From assembly GCF_000383235.1 (NCBI RefSeq), contig NZ_KB910943.1, forward strand, positions 1-64,000: a DNA stretch of 64,000 nt, written 5' to 3'. The notes beneath the pieces are model-generated. The model searched no databases. It was not told the DNA's origin and saw nothing but the letters and a program-made list of their open reading frames with translations. The translations under genes and the position numbers were made by a program. Origin of the DNA: Bacillus sp. 123MFChir2 (lineage in GTDB: Bacteria > Bacillota > Bacilli > Bacillales > Bacillaceae_G). Below, piece by piece: positions 46,020 through 54,107 of this stretch (the first letter of the stretch is position 1; each line of letters begins with the position of its first letter).

Positions 46020-46685
46020 ATGTCCGTATTTAAACGATTAAGAGATTTAACAATGTCAAACGTGTATTCATTAATTGAAAAAGCAGAAGATCCAATTAAA
46101 ATGACAGATCAGTATTTACGTGATATGCAAGAGGATGTACAAGAAGCTGAGAAAAGCGTAGCAGCACAAATTGCACTTGAGAAAAAATTTAAATTGTTGT
46201 TTGAAGAGCAAGAAGCACTTGTAAAGAAACGTGAAGAACAAGCGCATATGGCAGTTCAAGCAAATAACCTTGACCTTGCGCGCCGTGCTTTAGAAGAAAA
46301 ACAAACTGCAGAACAAAAAATGAATGAATATAAAGCAAGCTATGAGCAAAATAAAGCGGCTGCTGATAATCTTCGTATGAAATTAGAAGAAATGCGTAAG
46401 CAATTAACAGAATTAAAAAATAAACGTGAAACGCTTGTAGCGCGTGTGAACGCAGCAAAAGCACAAAAAAATATTAATCAGGCAATGTCTGGTTTTGATG
46501 CGAATACAGCAAAAGCAGGTTTAAGCCGTATGGAAGAAAAAGCTCTTCAATTAGAGGCTGAAGCAGAAGCGAGTGGAGAGATTTATAAAAAAGAAAAATC
46601 ATTAGATGACGAATTTGCGAGTTTAAACAAAAACTCAGCTGTAGATGATGAATTAGCTCGTATTATGAAGCAGTATGAGAAATAA
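46020..46685 (+). CDS. pspA: Phage-shock protein A homologue (PspA/IM30)
   Basis: A 221-residue ESCRT-III-like membrane-repair protein, almost wholly coiled coil after the amphipathic N-terminal helix (SVFKRLRDLTMSNVYSLIEK). It contains EDPIKMTDQYLRDMQEDVQE near residues 22-41 and an acidic end with DDELARIMKQYEK. GGAGGAATTTAA precedes ATG 46020. It heads a cluster with DUF350, DUF4178 and DUF4247 genes, a combination I recall from surveys of Psp-type envelope-stress loci. A repeat A copy separates it from the next gene. Confidence 0.93.
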   Translation: MSVFKRLRDLTMSNVYSLIEKAEDPIKMTDQYLRDMQEDVQEAEKSVAAQIALEKKFKLLFEEQEALVKKREEQAHMAVQANNLDLARRALEEKQTAEQKMNEYKASYEQNKAAADNLRMKLEEMRKQLTELKNKRETLVARVNAAKAQKNINQAMSGFDANTAKAGLSRMEEKALQLEAEAEASGEIYKKEKSLDDEFASLNKNSAVDDELARIMKQYEK

Positions 46686-46865
46686 TCTATAAATGAAAAA
46701 ACCTTTTCTTTTTAGGTTGGAGAGAGCATCCGATCATGTATAGGAGCGGTCAGTTCCTTTTTTAGCTCCATGCCGCGTGAAAACAAAAGGAGAGAATGAG
46801 TGGAGAACTGTTATTGTTTTCATAGCCGCAGTTTATATGCTAGGAAATTACGATGGATTTATAGA
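46686..46865 (+). repeat. Dispersed repeat A, copy 15
   Basis: A plus copy: AAACCTTTTCTTTTTAGGTT, GGAGAGAGCATCCGATCATG, TATAGGAGCGGTCAGTTCC, GAAAACAAAAGGAGAGAATG, TTCATAGCCGCAGTTTATAT, ACGATGGATTTATAG. It begins one base after the pspA stop. Confidence 0.82.
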
Positions 46866-46875
46866 GAATAGACAA

Positions 46876-46922
46876 GAGAGCCGACATGTCATAGAAGGAA
46901 GTCATGTCGGTTTTCTATTATT
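46876..46922 (+). terminator. Hairpin between pspA and the DUF350 gene
   Basis: CCGACATG and CATGTCGG pair across 14 bases and are followed by TTTTCTATTATTTTTT. It could terminate pspA transcripts or attenuate the downstream genes. Confidence 0.65.
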
Positions 46923-46942
46923 TTTTCAGAGGTGGTTTTTTA

Positions 46943-47347
46943 ATGACAGGAATGAATATTTTAGCCATGCTTGTATGGACAGGTGCAGGCGCTATCCTTT
47001 TATTTCTATTGATGTGGATTGATTCACTTTTTACTAAATATAAAGATTTAGAAGAAATTAAAAAAGGGAATGTGGCAGTGACGACGCGCTTTGCGATGAA
47101 GTTGTTTGCACAAGGATACATTTTATCGCAATCGATTTCGAAATCAAACGATCTATGGCAGGCATTACTTGCGTCAGCGGTATCTTTTGCAATCTTATTA
47201 TTTGTACAAATGTTTGTTGAATTTATTTTGAGAAAAGCCATTGATTTAGATGTAGATGAGGGAACGAAGCAAGGATATGTAGCACATGCTGTCTTAGCAG
47301 GTTCGTTACATATTGTCGGTGCCCTTATTTTATCAGCATGTCTATAA
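46943..47347 (+). CDS. DUF350 (YjfL-type) membrane protein
   Basis: A 134-residue protein with four predicted membrane helices, the usual DUF350 layout (two repeats of two helices). Landmarks are MLVWTGAGAILLFLLMWIDS near the N terminus, GNVAVTTRFAMKLFAQGYIL in the middle and GYVAHAVLAGSLHIVGALIL near the end. The start is ATG 46943, nine bases after AGAGGTGG. The longer frame begins inside the hairpin. In several phyla DUF350 genes sit with pspA. Biochemical role unknown, presumably membrane homeostasis. Confidence 0.85.
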   Translation: MTGMNILAMLVWTGAGAILLFLLMWIDSLFTKYKDLEEIKKGNVAVTTRFAMKLFAQGYILSQSISKSNDLWQALLASAVSFAILLFVQMFVEFILRKAIDLDVDEGTKQGYVAHAVLAGSLHIVGALILSACL

Positions 47348-47369
47348 CGAGAAAAGGATGGGTCGGTCA

Positions 47370-47876
47370 ATGAGTTTATTTAAACGTATTAAAAATATAA
47401 TAAAAAGTCCGGAACCTGCTAAACCTGAGAAAACGGTACTCACGTTAGCGCCTGGTGATATGATTGAAGTTTCGTTAGTCATGTATGAAGTGATTGGAAA
47501 AACAAGCATGCATTCTCGCAACGAAATTATTTTAACATTGCGGGATGGAAGAACGATTCGATATTTAAAAATTGAAAATCGTGAGAACACGTATTATAAA
47601 TTATATGCTCCTATTGATGGCCGATTAGATTCAATCAATGAGATTCCAACGACACTTGAAATGGATGAGATAGACTACCATATGGAAGAGCAATATAACG
47701 GGCGTGTTGTTGTCGTGGGGAAAACACCATTTGCAGCAAATGATGAACAATACGTATGGGAGTTCCAATCTGATAATCGAAAGCTGCTTCGCGTTGAGTG
47801 GCAAGATGGACGTACAATGATGTATGAGGGAGAATCGATTCTTTCAGCTGATGTACAAATCATAAGAGCAACGTAA
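47370..47876 (+). CDS. DUF4178-family protein
   Basis: A 168-residue soluble protein, mostly beta strand, beginning MSLFKRIKNIIKSPEP. LAPGDMIEVSLVMYEVIGKT near residues 26-45 and VWEFQSDNRKLLRVEWQDGR near 128-147 fit DUF4178. ATG 47370 is chosen over the in-frame ATG 47358, which is only four bases from its possible ribosome site. It lies 22 bases after the DUF350 gene and 12 before the DUF4247 gene. Role unknown; DUF350-DUF4178 pairing is a conserved pattern. Confidence 0.82.
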   Translation: MSLFKRIKNIIKSPEPAKPEKTVLTLAPGDMIEVSLVMYEVIGKTSMHSRNEIILTLRDGRTIRYLKIENRENTYYKLYAPIDGRLDSINEIPTTLEMDEIDYHMEEQYNGRVVVVGKTPFAANDEQYVWEFQSDNRKLLRVEWQDGRTMMYEGESILSADVQIIRAT

Positions 47877-47888
47877 GGGGGCGTAATC

Positions 47889-48698
47889 ATGTCAAAACGA
47901 TTGTTTCCCATGATTAAATCGCTCGGCATCGCTATACTTGCTATTGTTATGTTACTTGTAATTGCAGGTTTTGCTTTATCGGGATGTCAAAATGGAAAGT
48001 CGATTCAAGACCGTTACCCGTTAGAATCAGTTGCGAAAGACGGTAAGCAAGAATCTTATGTGTACCGGGCCGCCAATCGGACAGTTCCTCAAGTTGCCAA
48101 AGAATTAATTGATGAACAGGAACCAAAACAAGCGTCTAAAGAAGACGAAAATCAAATGTTCCTTGTGTATTCTGATAAAATATACAACATTCAGAAGGAT
48201 AAAGAGAAGCCATCTGACACATTAATTGAAATCAGTAATAAAGAGTTTGTCCGTCAAAACTATCAGCCATCTTTCTTACAAGGATTTCTGTTAGCAAGCA
48301 TACTGGACGATATATTTGATTCGCGTAAATCGTATCACGGCGATTACCGTGGGTATACAGACAGACAAAATTATAAACCGGTTATCCAAGAACGACCACC
48401 TACAAAAGAAGAAAAGAAAACACCACCGCCAATCACGAAGCAAGGTAAAGGTTCTATTATTAAAAGAAGTGATAAAGTAGAGCAAAAACCATCTGTAGGT
48501 GATTCGGGAAGCGTTACAGAAAAAGGCACGAAAGCAGTTCCGCCTTCTACGGAGAATAAAGGGAAAATTATAAAATCACCAGGTGGTTCTAGTGAATCAG
48601 ATGTGAAGCCGAAATCATCAACAACAGGCCCACCGAAGAATACGTCTCCCCCTAAAACAAAGGTTGGCGGTTCCGGAAAAGTTACGAAAAGAAGGTAA
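47889..48698 (+). CDS. DUF4247-type lipoprotein with repetitive tail
   Basis: A 269-residue predicted lipoprotein. Its signal segment (SLGIAILAIVMLLVIAGFAL) ends in the lipobox ALSGC near residue 33. A folded domain follows (about 38-160, with VYRAANRTVPQVAKELIDEQ and DDIFDSRKSY), which fits DUF4247. A long low-complexity Lys/Pro/Ser/Gly tail then carries a repeated G-x-(I/V)-x-K theme (GKGSIIKRS, GKIIKSPGGSS, GSGKVTKRR). The basic tail would suit binding to teichoic acid or membrane lipid; that is inference. Last gene of the pspA cluster. Confidence 0.78.
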   Translation: MSKRLFPMIKSLGIAILAIVMLLVIAGFALSGCQNGKSIQDRYPLESVAKDGKQESYVYRAANRTVPQVAKELIDEQEPKQASKEDENQMFLVYSDKIYNIQKDKEKPSDTLIEISNKEFVRQNYQPSFLQGFLLASILDDIFDSRKSYHGDYRGYTDRQNYKPVIQERPPTKEEKKTPPPITKQGKGSIIKRSDKVEQKPSVGDSGSVTEKGTKAVPPSTENKGKIIKSPGGSSESDVKPKSSTTGPPKNTSPPKTKVGGSGKVTKRR

Positions 48699-48699
48699 A

Positions 48700-48742
48700 G
48701 AAAAAAGCGCAAGAAGCATACTAGTTGCTTCTTGCGCTTTTC
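48700..48742. terminator. Bidirectional terminator between DUF4247 and YdcF-type genes
   Basis: AAAAAGCGCAAGAAGCA and TGCTTCTTGCGCTTTT surround a seven-base loop, serving both convergent genes. Confidence 0.92.
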
Positions 48743-48751
48743 TTATATGGA

Positions 48752-49783
48752 TTAAGAAAATAGAAAACGAATCATTGTAAGGAGTCCGGAGAATCCTAAG
48801 ATAACTCCTACAACCTTAATATGGCGTTTACGACCCATGACAACAATTGCAATATACTCTCGAATCATCGCGTTTGGCCAGTAATAAAAAGCTGTTTTTG
48901 AACCAATTCCTTGGCTGTTAAGTCCGGCTTCTTTTGCATATAATCCAGCGCGGAAAAGATGGAAATTGTTTGTTGTAAAGATACTTTTGTATTTTCCTTC
49001 TTTTCGTGAATCCATAATTTGTTTTGAAAATAACATATTTTGATACGTGTTAACAGAACGATCTTCTTTTATCGTATGCTCGGTAGGAATCCCTTTTTTA
49101 ATGGCGTATATTTGCATAGCCTCAGCTTCAGGAATGTTTTCATCAGGGCCTTGTCCACCAGAGAAAATGATTGTAGGCGGAAAAGAAATAGCTGCTTGTT
49201 TCCAATAAAAATCAATCGCCTTATTAATTCTGCTTGCTAAAAGTGGTGGCACTTTATCGTTAATTAATCCACTGCCAAGAACGATAATGAAATCTTGATT
49301 GCGTCTTGGTCTGTTGAACTGATACAGAAAATAAGCTGTTAAGAAGTTGGATAAGTGGAAAAAGAAATATACCATAATGAAAAATACGCCGCTAAAAATT
49401 GGTCCGAAATGAGGAGATAAAAATTGAGTTGGCTTAAATAGTAAGCATATTATACTGAATAAAATACCTAGTCCAGCTAGTAAAGTTAAACAATTTGAAA
49501 AGCGTCGTCCTTCTTTTCTCATTAAAATCCTTGCATTCAGAAATAGTCCAATCATTAAAGCGAATATACCAAAGGTTAACATAAAGCCAATGATGAAAAG
49601 AGGGATAGTGGCAATGATTCGAAATATCGCATTACCGGAGCTAAAACCTAAATAAACAAACAGGATAAGGAATGAGCAAAAAAACAGATTGAATAAAAAT
49701 CCAATTATTAAACTTCTTGGATCCCTTAAATAAAAGAATAGAAAAATAACGAGTAAAATAAAAGTAATGATTTCTAAAAACAT
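48752..49783 (-). CDS. YdcF/SanA-family (DUF218) membrane protein
   Basis: A 343-residue protein with five or six hydrophobic helices in its first 155 residues and a cytosolic or extracellular DUF218 domain after. The domain shows FIIVLGSGLINDKVPPLLAS near 162-181, IIFSGGQGPDENIPEAEAM near 202-220 and DRSVNTYQNMLFSKQI near 242. These match the S-adenosylmethionine-fold YdcF/ElyC/SanA family, linked in other bacteria to envelope polymers. A final hydrophobic segment lies at the C terminus. Exact function unknown. Confidence 0.85.
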   Translation of the reverse strand: MFLEIITFILLVIFLFFYLRDPRSLIIGFLFNLFFCSFLILFVYLGFSSGNAIFRIIATIPLFIIGFMLTFGIFALMIGLFLNARILMRKEGRRFSNCLTLLAGLGILFSIICLLFKPTQFLSPHFGPIFSGVFFIMVYFFFHLSNFLTAYFLYQFNRPRRNQDFIIVLGSGLINDKVPPLLASRINKAIDFYWKQAAISFPPTIIFSGGQGPDENIPEAEAMQIYAIKKGIPTEHTIKEDRSVNTYQNMLFSKQIMDSRKEGKYKSIFTTNNFHLFRAGLYAKEAGLNSQGIGSKTAFYYWPNAMIREYIAIVVMGRKRHIKVVGVILGFSGLLTMIRFLFS

Positions 49784-49824
49784 AGCCTTTGTAAATACCT
49801 CAACTTTCTAATAAATTTCTTTTT

Positions 49825-50046
49825 GTGACTACTCAGCTATACCTTTTAGAAATTTAGAAAAGGGTATGATTCTAGTGAAGATGTGTCTCTCTATTACTTG
49901 TAAATTCCTTTTTGGTATATAGACTGCTGTTATGCAAATACAATAGGGGGCCTGCACGTGGCAGGAAAAGGAACTGACCGCTCCTATGCATCGCCAGTCC
50001 CTCTCCCCTTTTCTATCGGTTTTTCATAAAGTAACTGAGTAGTTAC
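49825..50046 (-). mobile_element. MITE-like variant of repeat A with TAACTACTCAG-type ends, copy 2
   Basis: GTGACTACTCAG (49825-49836) and CTGAGTAGTTAC (50035-50046) close the element. The left part (read on plus: AGCTATACCTTTTAGAAATT, TAGAAAAGGGTATGATTCTA, GATGTGTCTCTCTATTACTT) is the complement of the right arm of the element at 31354. The core retains CACGTGGCAGGAAAAGGAAC and TGACCGCTCCTATGCA. It is 222 bases long against 269, because a segment near the GTTTTGTTCTGC region is lost. It lies between the YdcF-type gene and cydB. Confidence 0.78.
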
Positions 50047-50087
50047 CTTTTTTAATCATATATCAAGAAGTAAAGAAAATAACAGAA

Positions 50088-50117
50088 AAAACCATCCCCA
50101 GATAGAGGATGGTTCGC
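50088..50117 (-). terminator. cydAB terminator
   Basis: On the minus strand AACCATCC and GGATGGTT flank a short loop and are followed by TTTTTCTG. Confidence 0.85.
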
Positions 50118-50121
50118 GATT

Positions 50122-51159
50122 TTAGTGATACCCTTTTGCAGAGTCTTTATGAATTTTTTCTTTAAAGATTGTGTAGCTCCATAATTGATAGCCAATAACG
50201 ATAGGTACCATTACCATAGCAACAAAGAACATAATTTTTAAGTTTAATTCACTACCTGCTGCTTGGAATAATGTTGTGCTGTATGCATCGTTAATACGTG
50301 ATGGCAGCATTCTTGGGAACATACCAGCAAAACCAGTTGCCATAAACGTAGCAATTGTTAAGCAAACAAATGTGAAGGCTAAGCCAATTTTACGTTTGAA
50401 AACCATTGCCATAGCGATGACGCTCATTAACATCGCTAGAGCTGGGATTAAGAACAGTACAGGATATTCCGTGAAATTTTGGAATAAGTTTGTAAGGTTT
50501 GACGTTGCGACGTAAAAGATAGCTAGAATAATTGCGGCTGCCATTGAAAATGGCTTGGCAATTTTATAAGCACGATCTGATACTTCACCAGTCGCTTTAA
50601 TCATAACCCAAAGCGCGCCTGATACGACAAAGATTGCTGTGAAGAAAAGGCCGCCTAAAATGCCATATGGGTGTAATAAGCTAAGTAGATTTCCTTCATA
50701 GCCATTTTTACCAATTTGTAATCCGTAATATAGGTTAGCGAATGTAACGCCGAATAAGAAAGCAATTAAGAAACTACCAACGGCATATGTCCATTTACAA
50801 ATAGTTTGCCAAACTGGTGAATCATCTTTGTGCATGAATTCTAGTCCTGCTGCACGAGCGAACAGAGCAAGTAATACTAAGAATAATGGTGTGTATAAGT
50901 AACTGAACATGTTTGCATATGTGATTGGGAAAGCAGCGAATGTTGCTCCCCCAGCTGTAATTAACCATACTTCATTTCCGCCCCAGAACGGTCCAATTGC
51001 TTCTTGCAGCTGATTGCGCTCTTGGCGATCTTTCGTAACGAACGGGAAAATCATTCCGTTACCAAGTGCATAACCATCGAGAATAAAGTAAACTGTCCAA
51101 ATCACGCCCCATAAGCCGAACCAAATAATTGCAAGTGTATCATGAGACATGAGCTGCAC
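50122..51159 (-). CDS. cydB: Cytochrome bd ubiquinol/menaquinol oxidase subunit II
   Basis: A 345-residue integral membrane subunit with eight to nine helices. Landmarks: WFGLWGVIWTVYFILDGYAL near residue 12, IGPFWGGNEVWLITAGGATF near 51 and PRMLPSRINDAYSTTLFQAA near 282. Together with CydA it makes the high-affinity bd quinol oxidase that reduces oxygen to water. ATG at 51159 lies inside the end of cydA (20-base overlap). No cydC or cydD follows in this window. Confidence 0.95.
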   Translation of the reverse strand: MQLMSHDTLAIIWFGLWGVIWTVYFILDGYALGNGMIFPFVTKDRQERNQLQEAIGPFWGGNEVWLITAGGATFAAFPITYANMFSYLYTPLFLVLLALFARAAGLEFMHKDDSPVWQTICKWTYAVGSFLIAFLFGVTFANLYYGLQIGKNGYEGNLLSLLHPYGILGGLFFTAIFVVSGALWVMIKATGEVSDRAYKIAKPFSMAAAIILAIFYVATSNLTNLFQNFTEYPVLFLIPALAMLMSVIAMAMVFKRKIGLAFTFVCLTIATFMATGFAGMFPRMLPSRINDAYSTTLFQAAGSELNLKIMFFVAMVMVPIVIGYQLWSYTIFKEKIHKDSAKGYH

Positions 51160-52486
51160 CTCCCTCTGTAGTCTCTTCTAATGCTGCTGGTCCTTTTTTC
51201 GCAAATTTCAACATAAGGTATACATCAGCAATTAATAGTAAAGTGTAGAATAAGATTAAGCTAATTAAAGAGAACCAAATTTGCGGTACAGAAATTGGTG
51301 AAACTGATTCTGCTGTTCGCATTAGTTTGTATACTGTCCAAGGTTGACGTCCCGCTTCTGCAACAATCCAACCTGCGTTAATCGCTACATATGGAAGTAA
51401 TACAGACCACATTGTAAGTTTTAAGAAACGTTTTGAGTTTTCTAGTTTTCCTTTGCGGCTTAAATAGAAACCAAACCATGTAAGTGCCATAAAGAATGTG
51501 CCAAGTGCAACCATTAAACGGAAGCTGTAGTAAACTAGATTTACGTTTGGACGCTCGTCTTTTGGAATATCTTTTAAACCGACAATTTTTCCATCAAATG
51601 AATTTGTATAGAAGAAGCTGCCGAGTTTTGGAATTGTTAATGCTTCGAAATTTTTCTCATTTTTCACATCAGGAATTTGAAAAATTGAGAACCCTTTTCC
51701 TTCCCCAGTGTCCCAAACAGCTTCCATTGCTGCCCCTTTTGCAGGTTGCATTTTCGCCGCGAAAGCACCGGATTCATGACCGATGAATGGTGTTGCAGTT
51801 GCTGCAAATAAACCGAATATTAAACCATACTTAAATGATTTTTTAAAGAATTCAACGTCATTTTTACGCAGTAAGTGATACGCACTAATTGCCATAACGA
51901 AGAATGAACCAACGATATAACAACCAACAACAGTATGGAAGAACATATGCCATGCGTATGGATTTGTAACTAGTGCCCAAAAGTCATTTAATTCAGCGCG
52001 GCCATTTCGGACTACATAACCAACTGGGTTTTGCATGAAGCCGTTCGCTGTAATGATCCAAAGTGCAGAAATATTTGTGCCAAGTGCGACCATCCACATA
52101 GAGAAAGCACGGAACTTTGGTGAAACTTTATCTTTACCGAACAACCAAATTCCCATGAAAGTAGATTCTAAGAAGAAGGCAACAAGTGCTTCTATTGCTA
52201 GCGGAGATCCAAAAATATCTCCCATATATTTGGAGTACTCAGACCAGTTTGTTCCGAATTGGAATTCCATCGTAATCCCGGTGATGATTCCCATTACGAA
52301 GTTAATCGTAAATAACTTACCCCAGAAATTCGCCATTTTTCGATACGTTGGATTTAATGTGCGTGCATATTGCGTTTCCATACACGCTACTAAAATAACG
52401 AGTCCGAGTGTTAACGGTACAAATAAGAAATGATAAAAAATTGTAATTGCAAATTGAAAACGACTCAGTAACAAAACGTCGGACAT
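51140..52486 (-). CDS. cydA: Cytochrome bd oxidase subunit I
   Basis: CydA carries the haems of the bd oxidase. The 448-residue protein has about nine helices. The haem-ligand His lies in TIFYHFLFVPL near residue 18, another in FFHTVVGCY near 182, and the quinol-region motif GRQPWTVY is near residue 390. The Q loop is short, as in Firmicutes. I choose ATG 52486 (MSDVLLLSRF) with GGGAG upstream, rather than the GTG at 52498, which overlaps that site. It is co-transcribed with cydB and gives respiration at low oxygen with menaquinol made by the men genes in this window. Confidence 0.95.
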   Translation of the reverse strand: MSDVLLLSRFQFAITIFYHFLFVPLTLGLVILVACMETQYARTLNPTYRKMANFWGKLFTINFVMGIITGITMEFQFGTNWSEYSKYMGDIFGSPLAIEALVAFFLESTFMGIWLFGKDKVSPKFRAFSMWMVALGTNISALWIITANGFMQNPVGYVVRNGRAELNDFWALVTNPYAWHMFFHTVVGCYIVGSFFVMAISAYHLLRKNDVEFFKKSFKYGLIFGLFAATATPFIGHESGAFAAKMQPAKGAAMEAVWDTGEGKGFSIFQIPDVKNEKNFEALTIPKLGSFFYTNSFDGKIVGLKDIPKDERPNVNLVYYSFRLMVALGTFFMALTWFGFYLSRKGKLENSKRFLKLTMWSVLLPYVAINAGWIVAEAGRQPWTVYKLMRTAESVSPISVPQIWFSLISLILFYTLLLIADVYLMLKFAKKGPAALEETTEGGAAHVS

Positions 52487-52632
52487 AATAAAATTCACTC
52501 CCTTTTTTCATTTTCATTATCTACATTTAGTTTATAGTGAAAATTTAAGCAAAGTACGAGGTAGTTGTTACAGAACTGTGTGGAAATTATGGAAGAATTA
52601 TGACTGTTGTCTGAAAAATTATATTCTTAGGA

Positions 52633-52752
52633 TAAAGTGAAACTTCCATCAGTGATGCCTTTCTCACTGATGGTTAGCCCTCACCAATCGGGCTTTTACG
52701 GTCAGTTATCTCCCTTTGCATCTTGAGGTGGGGGCTTACTGATCGTTAATGC
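52633..52752 (-). repeat. Dispersed repeat B, copy 3 and a degenerate neighbour
   Basis: On the plus strand AAAGTGAAACTTCCATCAGT, TCACTGATGGTTAGCCCTCA and CCAATCGGGC are the inverse of the 11761-11857 element. A second, weaker unit (CAGTTATCTCCCTTTGCATC to GGGGGCTTACTGATC) follows. It occupies most of the space between cydA and the carbonic anhydrase gene. Confidence 0.7.
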
Positions 52753-52834
52753 GGGATAAAGCAATAAATTTTTTGTTTTTTTTGTTCTTTGGTACACTTG
52801 CATTATAGCTACATAAAGAAAGAGGGGATTGACT

Positions 52835-53398
52835 ATGAAAGCTCTAGAAGAGATTTTGCAATATAATAAGGAATTTGTTGAAAGTAAAAAATATGAAGAA
52901 TACGAAACCGGAAAATACCCGAATAAAAAAATGGTGCTTATTTCATGTATGGACACGCGCCTTGTAGAACTACTGCCAAAAGCGATGAACATGCGTAACG
53001 GTGACGTAAAAATTATTAAAGTAGCTGGCGCTGTTATTTCACATCCATTTGGAAGTATTATGCGCAGCATTTTAGTAGCGATTTATGAACTTGGTGCAGA
53101 TGAAGTATGTGTAATTGGTCATCACGATTGTGGTATGGCGAAAATTCAAGCGAGCAGCACGATTGAAAAGATGAAAGAGCGCGGTGTTTCTGAAGAAAAA
53201 CTAGACACACTTCGTTATTCTGGAATCGATTTAGAGAAGTTTTTACGTGGGTTCTCAAGTGTAGAAGAAAGCGTAGAACACAGTGTTTCTATTCTTCACA
53301 ACCATCCGCTTATGCCAACAGAAGTTCCTGTACACGGACTTGTTATTCATCCGGATACTGGAAAGTTAGATGTTGTTGTGAATGGTTACGAAGGTTAA
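52835..53398 (+). CDS. Beta-class carbonic anhydrase, YtiB type
   Basis: It interconverts CO2 and bicarbonate. It has 187 residues. Zinc ligands are Cys and Asp of SCMDTRL (residues 38-44) and His and Cys of GHHDCGM near 95-101. The usual Arg/Asp dyad is in MDTRL. I start at ATG 52835 after AGAGGGGA. An in-frame TTG six bases earlier is less likely. The 3' end overlaps the convergent yidD gene by four bases. The B. subtilis relative ytiB lies in a comparable place next to yidD (ytjA) and luxS. Confidence 0.92.
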   Translation: MKALEEILQYNKEFVESKKYEEYETGKYPNKKMVLISCMDTRLVELLPKAMNMRNGDVKIIKVAGAVISHPFGSIMRSILVAIYELGADEVCVIGHHDCGMAKIQASSTIEKMKERGVSEEKLDTLRYSGIDLEKFLRGFSSVEESVEHSVSILHNHPLMPTEVPVHGLVIHPDTGKLDVVVNGYEG

Positions 53399-53625
53399 TT
53401 CTTCTTCTGTTTTTTCTCTGGGACAGGATCGAATCCGCCTGGATGAAAGGGATGGCATTTCAAAATACGTTTCACTGTAAGCCAACTTCCTTTTAATGCA
53501 CCGTGAGTTTGAATGGCTTCAAGCCCGTAGTGAGAACACGTTGGATGGAAGCGGCACGTTGGCGGTGTCATTGGAGAAATAAACTTTTGGTAAAAGCGAA
53601 TAATACCGATGAAAATGCGTTTCAT
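53395..53625 (-). CDS. yidD: Membrane protein insertion efficiency factor YidD
   Basis: A 76-residue protein of the YidD family, thought to assist YidC-dependent insertion at the inner face of the membrane. It has the family hallmarks [19 protein letters not shown] and HPGGFDPVP. The N-terminal segment ([16 protein letters not shown]) is amphipathic. A good AAAGGAG precedes ATG 53625. The C-terminal tail KKQKKN is basic. Confidence 0.95.
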   Translation of the reverse strand: MKRIFIGIIRFYQKFISPMTPPTCRFHPTCSHYGLEAIQTHGALKGSWLTVKRILKCHPFHPGGFDPVPEKKQKKN

Positions 53626-53676
53626 AATAAGCTCCTTTCCGGCATATGCTGTAAGTATTATAGCACGGTTTGTACG

Positions 53677-53845
53677 TATATATATAAATTGAAAACACGA
53701 AGCACAAAAACCAAAAACCCTTTTCTTTTAGGGGGATGAGAGCGTCTGGCTATGTGTAGAGGCGGTCAGTTCCTTTTTTTCCACGTGCGAGGATTAAAAC
53801 AAAGGGTAAGTATGGGTTATGTTTTGTCTGCGTGGCAGCGACTCA
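53677..53845 (+). repeat. Dispersed repeat A, copy 17a (head-to-tail pair)
   Basis: A plus copy: TATATATATAAATTGAAAAC, CTTTTCTTTTAGGGGGATGA, GAGCGTCTGGCTATGTGTAG, AGGCGGTCAGTTCC, TTCCACGTGCGAGG, TTTTGTCTGCGTGGCAGCGA. It passes straight into 17b. Confidence 0.8.
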
Positions 53846-54034
53846 CTGAAAATAAACATAAAGCCGCCATTCTCTTTAGGGGAGGGTGAGATCGACTGGC
53901 TGTACCTAGGAACGATTAGGGCCATTTTCTGCTACGTGCGATGTTTTAAACAAAAGAAGTATGCGAGTAGCAGGTTACTTTTTGCTTGGCATGGCAGCGA
54001 CTTGTGTGTTGGGAGATCAAGTTTGATATATATA
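53846..54034 (+). repeat. Dispersed repeat A, copy 17b
   Basis: The second unit: CATAAAGCCGCCATTCTCTT, AGGGGAGGGTGAGATCGACT, GGCTGTACCTAGGAACGATT, AGGGCCATTTTCTGCTACGT, GGCATGGCAGCGACTTGTGT, ending TTTGATATATATAA. Its hairpin is more diverged than that of 17a. Confidence 0.78.
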
Positions 54035-54107
54035 ATACTTTACTAATTTTTAATTCCGTTATATCATATTGGATATATAAGGATTATGAAAAGTGGGAGA
54101 GATGAAT

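Noticed and set aside
46777-47022. Plus-strand 81-codon frame after pspA
   Set aside because: Begins in repeat A copy 15 and runs out of frame into the DUF350 gene, which has the better start.
52499-52632. Rex site upstream of cydA
   Set aside because: Searched for TGTGA-N6-TCACA and TTGTGAA-type dyads, expected for cydAB; only imperfect halves (AGTGAAAATTT, ACTGTGTGG) are present.
53819-54046. Plus-strand 75-codon frame in the 53.8-54.0 kb gap
   Set aside because: It falls entirely within two copies of repeat A. Equivalent frames in other copies are broken at different places, so there is no selection for a protein. The same applies to frames at 31358-31564, 34557-34754 and 36841-37050.
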